The translations under genes were made by a program, and so were the position numbers. From assembly GCF_900089775.1 (NCBI RefSeq), contig NZ_FLOB01000001.1, positions 62,001-126,000 of the forward strand: a stretch of 64,000 bases of DNA, given 5' to 3'. The first letter of the stretch is position 1; every line of letters begins with the position of its first letter. Under the pieces are notes generated by a model. The model did not search any database and had not been told where the DNA came from. It was given only the letters and a program-made list of their open reading frames with translations. Positions 1 through 8,564 of the stretch are shown piece after piece. Source of the stretch: Marinomonas spartinae (GTDB lineage: Bacteria; Pseudomonadota; Gammaproteobacteria; Pseudomonadales; Marinomonadaceae).

Positions 1-1009
1 TGTCGGCCCTTCTGGGTGCGGTAAATCCACCCTGATGAATTCCATCGCTGGGCTGGAAGATGTGACCGAAGGTCGCATTCTCATCGCAGACAAAGACGTC
101 ACCTACACCAGCCCAAAAGATCGCGACATCGCCATGGTGTTTCAATCTTACGCGCTATACCCCAACATGACGGTGGCACAAAACATCTCTTTTGGCTTAG
201 AAATGCGCAAAGTGCCAAAAGAAGAACGCGATGTGGAAATTCAACGGGTAGCAGAGCTGTTACAGATCAGCCACTTATTGGATCGTAAGCCCGCGCAACT
301 GTCCGGCGGTCAGCGTCAGCGTGTGGCCATGGGCCGAGCCTTAGCTCGTCGTCCACAACTGTATCTATTTGATGAGCCGTTATCTAACCTAGACGCCAAG
401 CTGCGCGTAGAAATGCGTACCGAAATCAAAAAGTTACACAAAAAACTTGGCACTACCATCGTCTACGTGACCCATGATCAGATCGAAGCCATGACTCTGG
501 CCGACCGCATCGCAGTAATGAAAGATGGCGAAGTGCAGCAACTGGGTACACCGCAGGAAATCTACGATAACCCTGCGAACTTATTTGTTGCAGGCTTTAT
601 GGGTTCTCCAGCGATGAACTTTATACCCTCGAAAATCGTCGAGCAGAACGGTGTACCGATGCTAGAGCTGAGTGCTAATGAAACGACAGCCTTGCCTTTC
701 CCTAATCCAGACTCATTAAAAGCCCATGTCGGCGAGACGGTACTACTTGGTTTACGCCCTGAAATGATCACCGAACCCCAGCCACACAAGGAAGGCCAAG
801 CCTTCGTCGTGACCACAGGCATCGAAGTGGAAGTCACCGAGCCAATGGGGGCCGACACCATGATCCTCACGCGTATCAACGACGCCGAGATCAACTGTCG
901 CTCGAACCCAGCCTACCCAGCCAAACCTGGAGATATCATCAATATGATGTTTGATACCTCCAAAGCCGTGGTATTCGACGCGAAGTCAGGCAGGCGCTTA
1001 GACGTTTAA
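1..1009 (+). CDS. ABC transporter ATP-binding protein, UgpC/MalK family (5' end missing)
   Basis: This is the nucleotide-binding subunit of a carbohydrate-type ABC importer; it hydrolyses ATP on the inner face of the inner membrane. The gene enters from the left edge, with the first whole codon at base 2. Visible motifs are Walker A (GPSGCGKST, just upstream of the first ATG at 35), the Q-loop ([13 protein letters not shown]), the signature [15 protein letters not shown], Walker B ([16 protein letters not shown]) and the H-loop (YVTHDQ). The last 130 or so residues form the TOBE-type regulatory domain usual for MalK/UgpC proteins. Only about 30-40 N-terminal residues are absent. The permease and binding-protein genes would lie to the left. 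The substrate cannot be told from the ATPase. The gene ends at a clear hairpin terminator. Confidence 0.9.
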   Translation, partial: VGPSGCGKSTLMNSIAGLEDVTEGRILIADKDVTYTSPKDRDIAMVFQSYALYPNMTVAQNISFGLEMRKVPKEERDVEIQRVAELLQISHLLDRKPAQLSGGQRQRVAMGRALARRPQLYLFDEPLSNLDAKLRVEMRTEIKKLHKKLGTTIVYVTHDQIEAMTLADRIAVMKDGEVQQLGTPQEIYDNPANLFVAGFMGSPAMNFIPSKIVEQNGVPMLELSANETTALPFPNPDSLKAHVGETVLLGLRPEMITEPQPHKEGQAFVVTTGIEVEVTEPMGADTMILTRINDAEINCRSNPAYPAKPGDIINMMFDTSKAVVFDAKSGRRLDV

Positions 1010-1042
1010 CCAACCTATATAAGGGACCCAGTCATTGTATTT

Positions 1043-1067
1043 GCCAACCTTCGGGTTGGCTTTTTTA
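1043..1067 (+). terminator. Rho-independent terminator after the ABC ATPase gene
   Basis: Perfect 7-bp stem GCCAACC-TTCG-GGTTGGC followed by six or more T residues, 34 bp after the ATPase stop codon. The TTCG tetraloop and T tract are classic. Confidence 0.9.
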
Positions 1068-1196
1068 TAGCGTGACGGTGCATTAACAAGACCTTTCATT
1101 TACAAGAGAAAGAGGCAAACTTTTCACACAAACTCTCGAACTTATCATCGATATAAGCTACCTTTCTGGCAAGCGAAAACTCAAAGGAATGGCTAA

Positions 1197-2813
1197 ATGA
1201 AACAGTATCGTCGATCTCTTAATTATTTCCTGATCAGCCTGCTTACCCTCGTCATGGTAGGTTGTGCAAGCCTTGCACCTACACCACCAGAAAAACCCGA
1301 TTGGCAGCCGGGCAAGATCTATCATCTGACCATTTTACACACCAACGACCACCACGGTCGCTTCTGGCAGAATGAGCAAGGCGAATATGGCTTAGCCGCC
1401 CGCAAAACTCTCATCGACAATATTCGCGAAGAAGTGGCGCTAAACGATGGTTACACCATGTTGCTATCCGGCGGCGACATCAATACCGGCGTTCCAGAGT
1501 CCGATTTGCAAGACGCTGAGCCCGATTTTCTCGGTATGCGCATGCTTCAATACGATGCCATGGCCATAGGAAATCATGAGTTCGATAATCCCCGAGCGGT
1601 ACTGGAGCAACAGCAAAAATGGGCAGGCTTCCCCTTCCTCTCCGCCAACATTATCGATAAAAAAACAGGCAAGCCACTGTTTCAGGCCTATAAAATTTTC
1701 AAGGAAGGGGACCTAAAAGTTGCCGTCGTTGGATTCACCACAGACGATACCGCCAAGCTTGGCAATCCAGAATATCTCAAAGGCTTGGAGATCAAATCCC
1801 CCATTGAAGTGGCCAAAACCTTGATCCCAAAACTGCGTAAACAGGCGGATCTTATTATCGCCATCACTCACATGGGCCATTATAAAAATGGCAATCATGG
1901 CGGTAATGCACCTGGTGACGCGTCCTTGGCTAGGGCGGTACCCGGCATTGACGTGATTGTCGGCGGACACTCTCAAAACCCTTTATTCAAACCTGACGTG
2001 CAGAATGGCACCTTGATTCTACAAGCTCACGAGTGGGGTAAATACGTGGGGTGCCTTGATCTGACCTATGAAAACGGCAAAATTACGCACTCTTCCTATA
2101 AGCTCATCCCAGTGAACTTAAAGAAAAATACACCGGATCAAAACAGCAAAAACCGATTGATTGAGGATGACATTCCACAAGACCCAGACATGATCAACTT
2201 ATTGACCCCTTATCAAGAAAAGGGTGAACAAGCGCTCAATACCCAAATCGGTAAGGCAACAGGCGACTTTATCGGGGATCGACACCAAGTTCGTCATGAA
2301 GAAACCAACTTAGGCAATTTAATTGCCCGAACGATGAAAGAAGCCGCCCACGCTGACCTCGCGGTAATGAACTCAGGCGGCATTCGTGACAGCCTCCCAG
2401 AAGGTGCTATCACCTATAAAAATGTTCTGAAAGTCCAACCCTTTGGAAACACCTTAGCGTATGTCACGCTTAACGCCGACCAGCTCACAGACTATTTATC
2501 GGCGGTGGCCAGTATGCCGCCAGGCACTGGGGCCTTTGCCCAATTTCAAGGAGTATCACTCACCCTGAAAAATGGCAAAGCCACCCACATACTCATTAAC
2601 GGTAAGCCACTTGAACAAGGCCGCACTTACCGCCTTGCTACCAACAACTACTCCGCCAGCGGTGGTGACGGCTACCCGAAACTCACCGATCTACCAAGCT
2701 ATGTCAACACAGGCGACAGCGATGCGGACCTATTAGTGAAGTATATCAAACAGCACTCACCGCTGAATCCAGACGATTACTCCCCAACAGGGGCCATTCA
2801 ACGGGAGCCATAG
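1197..2813 (+). CDS. 5'-nucleotidase / UshA-type metallophosphoesterase lipoprotein
   Basis: Periplasmic or outer-membrane-anchored nucleotidase that would dephosphorylate external nucleotides so the nucleosides can be taken up. The N-terminus is a lipoprotein signal (hydrophobic stretch then VMVGC-A). The metallophosphatase domain shows LHTNDHHGRF, SGGDIN, GNHEFD, THMGHY and GGHSQNP in order (residues about 45-260). The C-terminal 5'-nucleotidase domain shows NLIARTMKEA, MNSGGIRDSLPEG and the substrate-stacking region TNNYSASGGDGYP (about 380-510). At 538 residues it has normal family length. E. coli UshA is soluble; the lipoprotein form recalls Vibrio NutA. It stands alone between two terminators. 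Exact nucleotide preference cannot be read from sequence. Confidence 0.9.
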   Translation: MKQYRRSLNYFLISLLTLVMVGCASLAPTPPEKPDWQPGKIYHLTILHTNDHHGRFWQNEQGEYGLAARKTLIDNIREEVALNDGYTMLLSGGDINTGVPESDLQDAEPDFLGMRMLQYDAMAIGNHEFDNPRAVLEQQQKWAGFPFLSANIIDKKTGKPLFQAYKIFKEGDLKVAVVGFTTDDTAKLGNPEYLKGLEIKSPIEVAKTLIPKLRKQADLIIAITHMGHYKNGNHGGNAPGDASLARAVPGIDVIVGGHSQNPLFKPDVQNGTLILQAHEWGKYVGCLDLTYENGKITHSSYKLIPVNLKKNTPDQNSKNRLIEDDIPQDPDMINLLTPYQEKGEQALNTQIGKATGDFIGDRHQVRHEETNLGNLIARTMKEAAHADLAVMNSGGIRDSLPEGAITYKNVLKVQPFGNTLAYVTLNADQLTDYLSAVASMPPGTGAFAQFQGVSLTLKNGKATHILINGKPLEQGRTYRLATNNYSASGGDGYPKLTDLPSYVNTGDSDADLLVKYIKQHSPLNPDDYSPTGAIQREP

Positions 2814-2821
2814 CCAATAAT

Positions 2822-2870
2822 AAAACCAGCCCTTGATAGGATGCTATACAACCTATCAGGGGCTGGTTTT
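2822..2870. terminator. Bidirectional terminator between nucleotidase and rph
   Basis: Long near-perfect hairpin: AAAACCAGCCCTTGATAGG pairs with CCTATCAGGGGCTGGTTTT. The A run on one side and T run on the other let it serve both convergent genes. Confidence 0.88.
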
Positions 2871-2896
2871 ATTCAAAAGATAAGCCGTGCTAACGC

Positions 2897-3619
2897 TTAT
2901 TTTTTCTCAAACAATACATCCCGTTGCAGCGCCATGATTTCAGAAATACCTTTACGCGCCACCGCCAACATGCCCATCATATGCTCATCACTAAAGGCTT
3001 CGCCTTCGGCCGTTCCTTGAATCTCAATGAAACCTCCTTTGTCGTTCATGATGACATTCATATCAGTTTCGGCATTGGAATCTTCTAGATAATCCAAATC
3101 GAGTACGGGCACACCTTGATAAACCCCCACAGAAATGGCCGCGATTTGTGCCACTATGGGGTTTTCTTTTACTTTTTTCGTTTCCACCAACACACGCATG
3201 GCATCGGCTAACGCCACAAAACCACCAGTGATAGAGGCTGTACGAGTGCCGCCGTCGGCTTGAATGACATCACAGTCAATGGTGATTGTATTCTCACCTA
3301 ATTTTTTCAAATCCACCGCGGCACGCAAAGAGCGACCAATTAAACGTTGAATCTCAACCGTACGACCGCCTTGCTTGCCTCGTGCAGCTTCGCGGTCCAT
3401 ACGGCTGTGCGTAGAACGAGGCAACATACCGTATTCTGCGGTAATCCAACCTTGACCCTTGCCTTTCAAGAAACGAGGCACGCCATTGACCACTGTCGCA
3501 GTACAAATAACCTTAGTATCGCCACATTCGATCAACACCGACCCTTCGGCATGTTTAGTAAAATTGCGTGTGATCTTCAGGGAACGTAACTGATCTGCTT
3601 CTCTTCCGCTTGGACGCAT
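2897..3619 (-). CDS. rph: Ribonuclease PH
   Basis: Phosphorolytic 3'-5' exoribonuclease that trims the 3' ends of tRNA precursors. The protein starts [19 protein letters not shown] and carries the family blocks [68 protein letters not shown] and [25 protein letters not shown] place the start at the ATG at 3619 (240 residues, close to the 238 of E. coli) because it matches the conserved family N-terminus and follows a purine-rich AGAGAG site. A longer in-frame reading to 3709 adds a 30-residue extension with no family counterpart. It is divergent from yicC, a gene order common in Gammaproteobacteria. Confidence 0.96.
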   Translation of the reverse strand: MRPSGREADQLRSLKITRNFTKHAEGSVLIECGDTKVICTATVVNGVPRFLKGKGQGWITAEYGMLPRSTHSRMDREAARGKQGGRTVEIQRLIGRSLRAAVDLKKLGENTITIDCDVIQADGGTRTASITGGFVALADAMRVLVETKKVKENPIVAQIAAISVGVYQGVPVLDLDYLEDSNAETDMNVIMNDKGGFIEIQGTAEGEAFSDEHMMGMLAVARKGISEIMALQRDVLFEKK

Positions 3620-3802
3620 ATTTGCTCTCTCTGTCATAACCATTTTTAAAGGCCCAATTATAATGATCTTAGATAAAATTGCGCCCCCAGTGATGGGAAA
3701 AACCAACAATCCGCGAAACTGTCGAAGCAGAGCCTGTTAAGCTACAATAAGCCCTTCGTTTTTCTCTTTATTTCTTTTTTTATTTATTGTTAGGTACTCA
3801 AG

Positions 3803-4669
3803 ATGACAGCAAGCATGACCGCTTTCTCACGCCAAGAAGCCGTATTCGATTGGGGCACCATCAGCTGGGAAGTACGCTCAGTGAACCAACGCTACCTAGA
3901 GCCCAGTTTTCGCCTACCGGAAAACTTCCGCGAGCTTGAGTTTGCCTTTCGCGATGTGCTGCGCAAAAAAATCAACCGAGGCAAACTAGAATGCCAACTG
4001 CGCTTTCAAGGCGTCGACAAAGCCGCCACCAGCTTGAGCATCAACCCAAGCAACGCCCAAGCCCTAGCGAATGCTATCGACACACTTGGCACTTGGTTTA
4101 AAGACCTCGATCCAGCCAATCCGTTAGACATCTTAAAATGGCCGGGCATCCTCAGCGAAGAAGGCAGCGACTTTGAGACCATCAAAAAAGCCGTTGTCGA
4201 ACTCTTCAACCAATCGGTTGACGAACTCATCCAAGTACGCCTGCGTGAAGGCGCACAACTCAAAGACATCATCGAACAGCGCCTTGATGCCATTGATCAC
4301 ATCGTCGCAGATGTGCAAGCCAAACTGCCAGAGATTCTAGCCGCACAAAAACAAAACCTACTCGACAAACTGGAAGCCGCCAAAGTCGACCTCGACCCCA
4401 TGCGCGTCGAAGCGGAAATAGTCCTATTGGCACAAAAAGCCGACGTCGCCGAAGAACTGGATCGCCTCGCCACCCACACCAAAGAAGTCCGTCGTCAGCT
4501 ACAACAAAACGGCCCCATCGGCCGCCGACTCGACTTCCTAATGCAAGAACTCAACCGCGAAGCCAACACCCTTTCCTCAAAATCCATCGTCGTGGAAACC
4601 ACCCAAAGCGCCGTGGAATTGAAGGTGTTGATTGAGCAAATGAGAGAGCAGATCCAAAATATAGAATAG
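3803..4669 (+). CDS. yicC: YicC family endoribonuclease
   Basis: YicC-family protein of 288 residues; members are endoribonucleases reported to act in RNA turnover. It begins MTASMTAFSRQEA, the typical YicC N-terminus (SMTAF..), with the conserved SVNQRYLEPSFRLPE region and a C-terminal domain containing RRLDFLMQELNREANTLSSKS and VELKVLIEQMREQIQNIE. The last codons form the probable attB core used by the adjacent integrase; the reading frame is intact, as usual when an island restores the 3' end of its target gene. In relatives yicC is followed closely by gmk; here gmk lies 42 kb away. Confidence 0.95.
   Translation: MTASMTAFSRQEAVFDWGTISWEVRSVNQRYLEPSFRLPENFRELEFAFRDVLRKKINRGKLECQLRFQGVDKAATSLSINPSNAQALANAIDTLGTWFKDLDPANPLDILKWPGILSEEGSDFETIKKAVVELFNQSVDELIQVRLREGAQLKDIIEQRLDAIDHIVADVQAKLPEILAAQKQNLLDKLEAAKVDLDPMRVEAEIVLLAQKADVAEELDRLATHTKEVRRQLQQNGPIGRRLDFLMQELNREANTLSSKSIVVETTQSAVELKVLIEQMREQIQNIE
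4646..4669 (+). repeat. attL core at the 3' end of yicC
   Basis: The last eight codons of yicC (E-Q-I-Q-N-I-E-stop) recur at 20679-20702 with only four synonymous differences, and in degenerate form at 31814-31836. The copy here lies 235 bp before a P4-type integrase. The yicC 3' end is a known integration site of mobilizable islands of the MGIVflInd1 type. Confidence 0.75.
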
Positions 4670-4700
4670 ACTCCCCTCAACTCCACACACTTCCACAAAA

Positions 4701-4731
4701 CCCTTATTTATAAGGGCTTTGTTATTTTTAT
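4701..4731 (+). terminator. Possible terminator after yicC
   Basis: Short hairpin CCCTTAT-TT-ATAAGGG followed by CTTTGTTATTTTT, 31 bp after the yicC stop. The stem is AT-rich, so termination may be weak. Confidence 0.45.
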
Positions 4732-4775
4732 CATCCATACACATCCATTAAATTCATCAACAGCCACGAAAAAAC

Positions 4776-4846
4776 GGGGAGTATCGTGGGTAGCACTTTG
4801 CTATTTACTCCCCACCGTAGTATAAATATCACAACATACTCCCCAC
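4776..4846. repeat. Integrase arm-type repeats, left end of island 1
   Basis: The motif TACTCCCC(AC) occurs at 4806-4815 and 4837-4846, and inverted (GGGGAGTA) at 4776-4783. A variant TGGGTAGCA lies at 4787-4795. The reverse complement of the pair at the island's right end (TACTACCCA, 20589-20609) fits the same consensus TACTMCCCA. The position between attL and the integrase start fits arm sites; the repeats may also regulate int. Confidence 0.6.
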
Positions 4847-4904
4847 TCATGGAGGGTGATGTAATGATAACTTCGATTAGAGCTATAAATTCAAGGAGAT
4901 AGAG

Positions 4905-6122
4905 ATGGGTAATCTCACCGTCAACCAAGTTAAGGCGATAGTAAAAGACAAAAAAACAGGTCGTCATGCCGATGGTGATGGTTTCTATCTAATGATTCCT
5001 AGAATAGGTCGACCATACTGGATGCTAAGGTACACCCTTTTTAAGAAAAGAAAGGAGGTGACTATTGGCAAGGTCGATGAACTTTCTCTTGCAGATGCAA
5101 GGTTGAAAGCATCTGAGCTTCGAAAGCAAATCAGCGAAGGGATTAACCCAATTGCAGAAAGAAAACGGAGTAAGCAAGCCGATATACAAATAATCGATGA
5201 CCTCTTCGAAGACTGGTACAAGGAGCTATCCAAAAGGCTCAAGCATCCCAATATACCTAAGCGTATCTATCAGAAAGAGATCTCTCCGCAAATTGGTCAA
5301 TACACGTTGAAACGTGTCACACCTTTAGATATCCGTAACATCATCCAAATAGTCGCTGACAGTGGCCGTCCAACCACAGCTAACGACACGCTAATGTATT
5401 GTAAGCAGCTTTTTAAACACGGTATGAAGATTGGTGTTATTGAGTCTAACCCTGCACTAGCATTTTCTAACTATGATGCTGGTGGTATTGAAGAAAGTCG
5501 AGATCGGGTCTTAGAACTGGAAGAGATTAAACATGTTTTTTCCGTCTTCAACCAAAACATTTATAGCTTCAATCGAGACAACTACCTAGCTTGTGCTCTG
5601 CTTCTTTGTCTTGGCGTTCGTAAATCAGAGCTAACAGAAGCAAAGTGGACTGAGTTCGATCTAGATAATGCTTTATGGCACCTACCAGCGGAGCGAAGCA
5701 AATCTGGGACAGGTTTCACGATTCCGCTTCCGGAGCTGTGCATACAGTGGTTTAAAGAACTGCATATGCGGGCTTGTGGTTCGGAATACGTCTTCCCAAA
5801 CAGAAGGGAAAGCAAAGTACCTCACATGGGCAAAGACACACTGAACAGGGCTATTTCAAAGCTATTTGGTCGAGAGCCCGGTCGTAAGGTACAACCACCA
5901 AATAAAATGGGCGATATCAAACACTTTGCGGTTCACGATCTACGCCGCACCTGCCGTAGCCTACTCGCTTCGGTAAAAGTTCCTAGCCATATTGCAGAGC
6001 GCTGTTTAAATCACAAGCTGAAAGGAGTCGAGGGTATCTATGATCGGTATGACTACTTGGAGGAGCGCAAAGAAGCACTGGAAAAAGTCATCAGGCTAGT
6101 AGAGAAAAACATCGTCATTTAA
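4905..6122 (+). CDS. P4-type tyrosine integrase of the yicC island
   Basis: Site-specific recombinase that would integrate and excise the island at yicC. The N-terminal 90 or so residues are the DUF4102-like arm-binding domain (LTVNQVKAIVKDKKTGRHADGDGFYLM, read in pieces), followed by a core-binding helical domain. The catalytic domain shows the first Arg in LGVRKSELTEAKW, the H-x-x-R box in HDLRRTCRSLL, the downstream His in LNHKLKG and the Tyr nucleophile in GVEGIYDRYDYLEER. At 405 residues it is full length. A strong AAGGAGAT ribosome site precedes the ATG. It faces inward from attL, the standard layout. A 25-codon relative survives at 20799. Family assignment is firm; target specificity is inferred from the att repeats. 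Confidence 0.93.
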   Translation: MGNLTVNQVKAIVKDKKTGRHADGDGFYLMIPRIGRPYWMLRYTLFKKRKEVTIGKVDELSLADARLKASELRKQISEGINPIAERKRSKQADIQIIDDLFEDWYKELSKRLKHPNIPKRIYQKEISPQIGQYTLKRVTPLDIRNIIQIVADSGRPTTANDTLMYCKQLFKHGMKIGVIESNPALAFSNYDAGGIEESRDRVLELEEIKHVFSVFNQNIYSFNRDNYLACALLLCLGVRKSELTEAKWTEFDLDNALWHLPAERSKSGTGFTIPLPELCIQWFKELHMRACGSEYVFPNRRESKVPHMGKDTLNRAISKLFGREPGRKVQPPNKMGDIKHFAVHDLRRTCRSLLASVKVPSHIAERCLNHKLKGVEGIYDRYDYLEERKEALEKVIRLVEKNIVI

Positions 6123-6439
6123 AGCTGACAACTACATTCGATGACAAGACCAATTGAAAGTGCGATAGCCATATTGGCAGAGAATCAATTTTAAAAGTAA
6201 AGTCTGGTTTTTCCTGAAAATGAAGTGCCTCATACCATTCATCTCACAGAGCTGATAATGATGCTGTTAGTGTGTCGATACAACCCGTTATTGCCCTTTT
6301 CCATAACCCCATCATATGGAAGTGAGTGTATTGCTAGAGTATGCGAAGGATAGGCTAAAAATGAATTTCGTATAATCCTTAAAATATCCTGGACCTTAAA
6401 CAACAAATATCTTAGAATCCTAGTCTGGTAATTATTTAA
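6123..6439. other. Intergenic region between integrase and methyltransferase
   Basis: About 317 bp, AT-rich, with no convincing coding sequence, RNA gene or terminator. It presumably holds the methyltransferase promoter. Confidence 0.5.
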
Positions 6440-8038
6440 GTGAGTATTAGTTTGAATCATATTGAGCTGTTTTCAGGGTGTGGCGGGTTGTCTTTAGGTC
6501 TAGCTAAAGCTGGTTTTGAGCTTACGTTCGCTAATGAGTTATCCCCAATGGCAGCCGAAACGTTTGCATATAATTTGTTAAACGAAGATCTAACTGGACT
6601 TGCAGAGCAAGGCCAAAAAAGTGAAAAAGTATTTTGGCTCAGTAGCCAGTATGCAGACTTAACCAACCGGCTAAGAGAGAATCCCTTCGAGTATCCTGCT
6701 CTAGGCAAAGGGGTTACAGACATCTCCAGCGACCACCAAAAACTGAACGGAAGTCTTTTAGTAGGGAACATCATCCATCTAAACCAACTTTTAGAAGCTA
6801 ATCCTCAGCTTCTGAAAGAGATAAAAGATGGGTTCAAAAGCGGTGACATAGATCTTGTTTCAGGAGGTCCACCTTGTCAGAGTTTCAGTTTGGCGGGTTT
6901 AAGAAAAAAAGATTGCGACAAAAACTTATTACCTTGGGAGTTCGCAAAGTTTGTAGGCATGGTAGAGCCTAAACTAGTAATTCTAGAAAACGTATCGGGC
7001 ATACTGAGGCCCTTCAACGAGGACGGTGTAAAATACTATGCTTGGTTCGAGGTCGCTAAGGCGTTCGCAGAACAAGGTTATATACCATTGTGTCTGCATG
7101 TTAATGCCCGATTAGCAGGAGTCCCTCAGAATAGGCCTCGCTTTATAATGATTGCAATAAGAAAGGATATATTCTCTAACATATCACACTCTTTGAACGA
7201 TTATGAAACTAGGCTACTGAACCCGTGCTTAGATCTGTTTAAAAATATTCAAGCGGGTATTGCTGTTGATATAAAAGACTATCGCTGTTACGACGTTAAC
7301 ATTAGCAATGATTTAGACTTGTTTAGAAATTCTTTTCTTGCACCTCTTGTTGGCGATGAAGAGGTATCTGTAAAGATGGCCATTCATGATCTATGCCTCA
7401 CGAAAAAGAGCAAAAAATCATTATATGTCCAACAGCTAAATGAAAAATTTGAGAGCGTTTTAGGTAAGGCTAAATCCATACCTAACCATATACCAAGAAA
7501 CAATAGTGAACTGGTTAAAAGAAGGTTTCGAGTTTATCAAGTACTTCAAAAATGCAGCCAGAAAACTAGGAAGCAGGTTTTTAGTATACTAAAAGGTGAA
7601 GTAGATCATTTAAGTAATTCTGAATGGGAAGAATTGAAAAAATATAAATTTGTATCTTTGGAAGGAAAATATATACATTTTAACTCAAAAGAAAGCTTTA
7701 CTAGTTACTTAAAAGAGCATCCGACAAAAAAACGAAGCCAACGTGCGTTAGACGAATACCAACCTGCACCAGCGGCTTTATCGATACCAGACGATGCTTG
7801 TCACTATGATAGTCGAGAGCTGAGAACGCTAACAGTTCGAGAAATGGCTAGAATACAATCTTTTCCCGATGCTTTTGAATTTCGCGCAAAGGTAACTACT
7901 GGTGGGACGATGAGGCGTAGTGAAGTCCCTCAATACACCCAAGTTGGTAACGCTGTTCCCCCATTGCTGGGAGTTAAATTGGGAAGCATTATTTCTCAAA
8001 TACTAAAAAGACGAGCACCTAAATCAAAAAATAGGTGA
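6440..8038 (+). CDS. DNA (cytosine-5) methyltransferase
   Basis: C5-cytosine DNA methyltransferase of 532 residues, probably the protective arm of the adjoining defence cassette. Motifs in order: I ELFSGCGGLSLGLAKAGF (residues 9-26), IV with the catalytic Pro-Cys GGPPCQSFSLAG (about 142-153), VI LENVSGI (about 182), VIII QNRPRFIMIAI (about 245), IX-like LTVREMARIQSFPDAF and X YTQVGNAVPPLLG near the C-terminus. The segment between VIII and IX (about 260-450) is long and would hold the target-recognition domain. The start codon appears to be GTG at 6440 with only a weak upstream purine site; a TTG at 6452 is possible. Low G+C compared with the core genes suggests transfer. The recognition sequence is unknown. 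Confidence 0.93.
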   Translation: MSISLNHIELFSGCGGLSLGLAKAGFELTFANELSPMAAETFAYNLLNEDLTGLAEQGQKSEKVFWLSSQYADLTNRLRENPFEYPALGKGVTDISSDHQKLNGSLLVGNIIHLNQLLEANPQLLKEIKDGFKSGDIDLVSGGPPCQSFSLAGLRKKDCDKNLLPWEFAKFVGMVEPKLVILENVSGILRPFNEDGVKYYAWFEVAKAFAEQGYIPLCLHVNARLAGVPQNRPRFIMIAIRKDIFSNISHSLNDYETRLLNPCLDLFKNIQAGIAVDIKDYRCYDVNISNDLDLFRNSFLAPLVGDEEVSVKMAIHDLCLTKKSKKSLYVQQLNEKFESVLGKAKSIPNHIPRNNSELVKRRFRVYQVLQKCSQKTRKQVFSILKGEVDHLSNSEWEELKKYKFVSLEGKYIHFNSKESFTSYLKEHPTKKRSQRALDEYQPAPAALSIPDDACHYDSRELRTLTVREMARIQSFPDAFEFRAKVTTGGTMRRSEVPQYTQVGNAVPPLLGVKLGSIISQILKRRAPKSKNR

Positions 8039-8053
8039 TGCAGGTGCTCCTCC

Positions 8054-8092
8054 GATACCCTAATTGTTGACGATTCAATCAATTAGGGTATC
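8054..8092. terminator. Bidirectional hairpin between methyltransferase and HEPN gene
   Basis: Perfect 13-bp inverted repeat GATACCCTAATTG / CAATTAGGGTATC with a 13-nt loop. It overlaps the last codons of the minus-strand HEPN gene and follows the methyltransferase stop by 15 bp. There is no long T tract. Confidence 0.6.
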
Positions 8093-8563
8093 GATGAATG
8101 ATACTAGTTCACTAACCGTAGAAAAAGCTTTGCGAACAGAAACAAGAGTGACGCCGTTTGTTTTGGACTCTTGCCCGTGTGCAATGCTATTTCTCCAGCT
8201 CACTATCGAATTAATATCGTTCTTCCTATCAACCTTCCCATTTAACCACTCAAGAAAATCCTCGCTCCAACTGGAGTTAAATTGGCCAAGAATCGTTTTG
8301 ATATTATCAGTATTCATATTTTTGGAAATCGGCCAGGTCTCTTCTACATATCTAGATATTTGTTTTCTAGCACCTTTTGAAGCGTACTGTAGAAGTAATT
8401 CTTTTATCGCTTGCTCTAAATAACCAGACACTAAAACAGCCAAATATTTCGCATTATGTGCCTGCGCTTCAGGAGTGCTATCTTCGGCAGCATATGACTT
8501 GAGTAAATTATCAATCCTACTTCTATATTTATCGTGACTATTGTGGCGAGAGTGACGTGACAT
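8075..8563 (-). CDS. HEPN-domain protein, MAE_28990/MAE_18760-like putative RNase
   Basis: Small helical protein of 162 residues. The key visible feature is WRNSIAHG (R-x4-H) near residue 125, the catalytic signature of HEPN ribonucleases; the upstream helix LVSGYLEQAIKELLLQYA and the segment WSEDFLEWLNGKVDRKNDINSIVSWRN (in parts) match the MAE_28990-type HEPN family often found beside restriction and DUF262 genes. It starts one base after the stop of the DUF262 gene (TAG-T-ATG), so the two are almost certainly co-translated. It converges on the methyltransferase. The role as an RNA- or tRNA-cleaving effector is inferred from family and context. Confidence 0.8.
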   Translation of the reverse strand: MSRHSRHNSHDKYRSRIDNLLKSYAAEDSTPEAQAHNAKYLAVLVSGYLEQAIKELLLQYASKGARKQISRYVEETWPISKNMNTDNIKTILGQFNSSWSEDFLEWLNGKVDRKNDINSIVSWRNSIAHGQESKTNGVTLVSVRKAFSTVSELVSFIDTLID

Positions 8564-8564
8564 A

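Noticed and set aside
2897..3709. Longer RNase PH with a 30-residue N-terminal extension
   Set aside because: Family members start at M-R-P-x-G-R; the extension has no counterpart and the internal ATG has its own ribosome site.
6239..6460. Minus-strand open frame overlapping the methyltransferase start
   Set aside because: It would begin inside the methyltransferase gene on the opposite strand, has no ribosome site and no recognisable motif.
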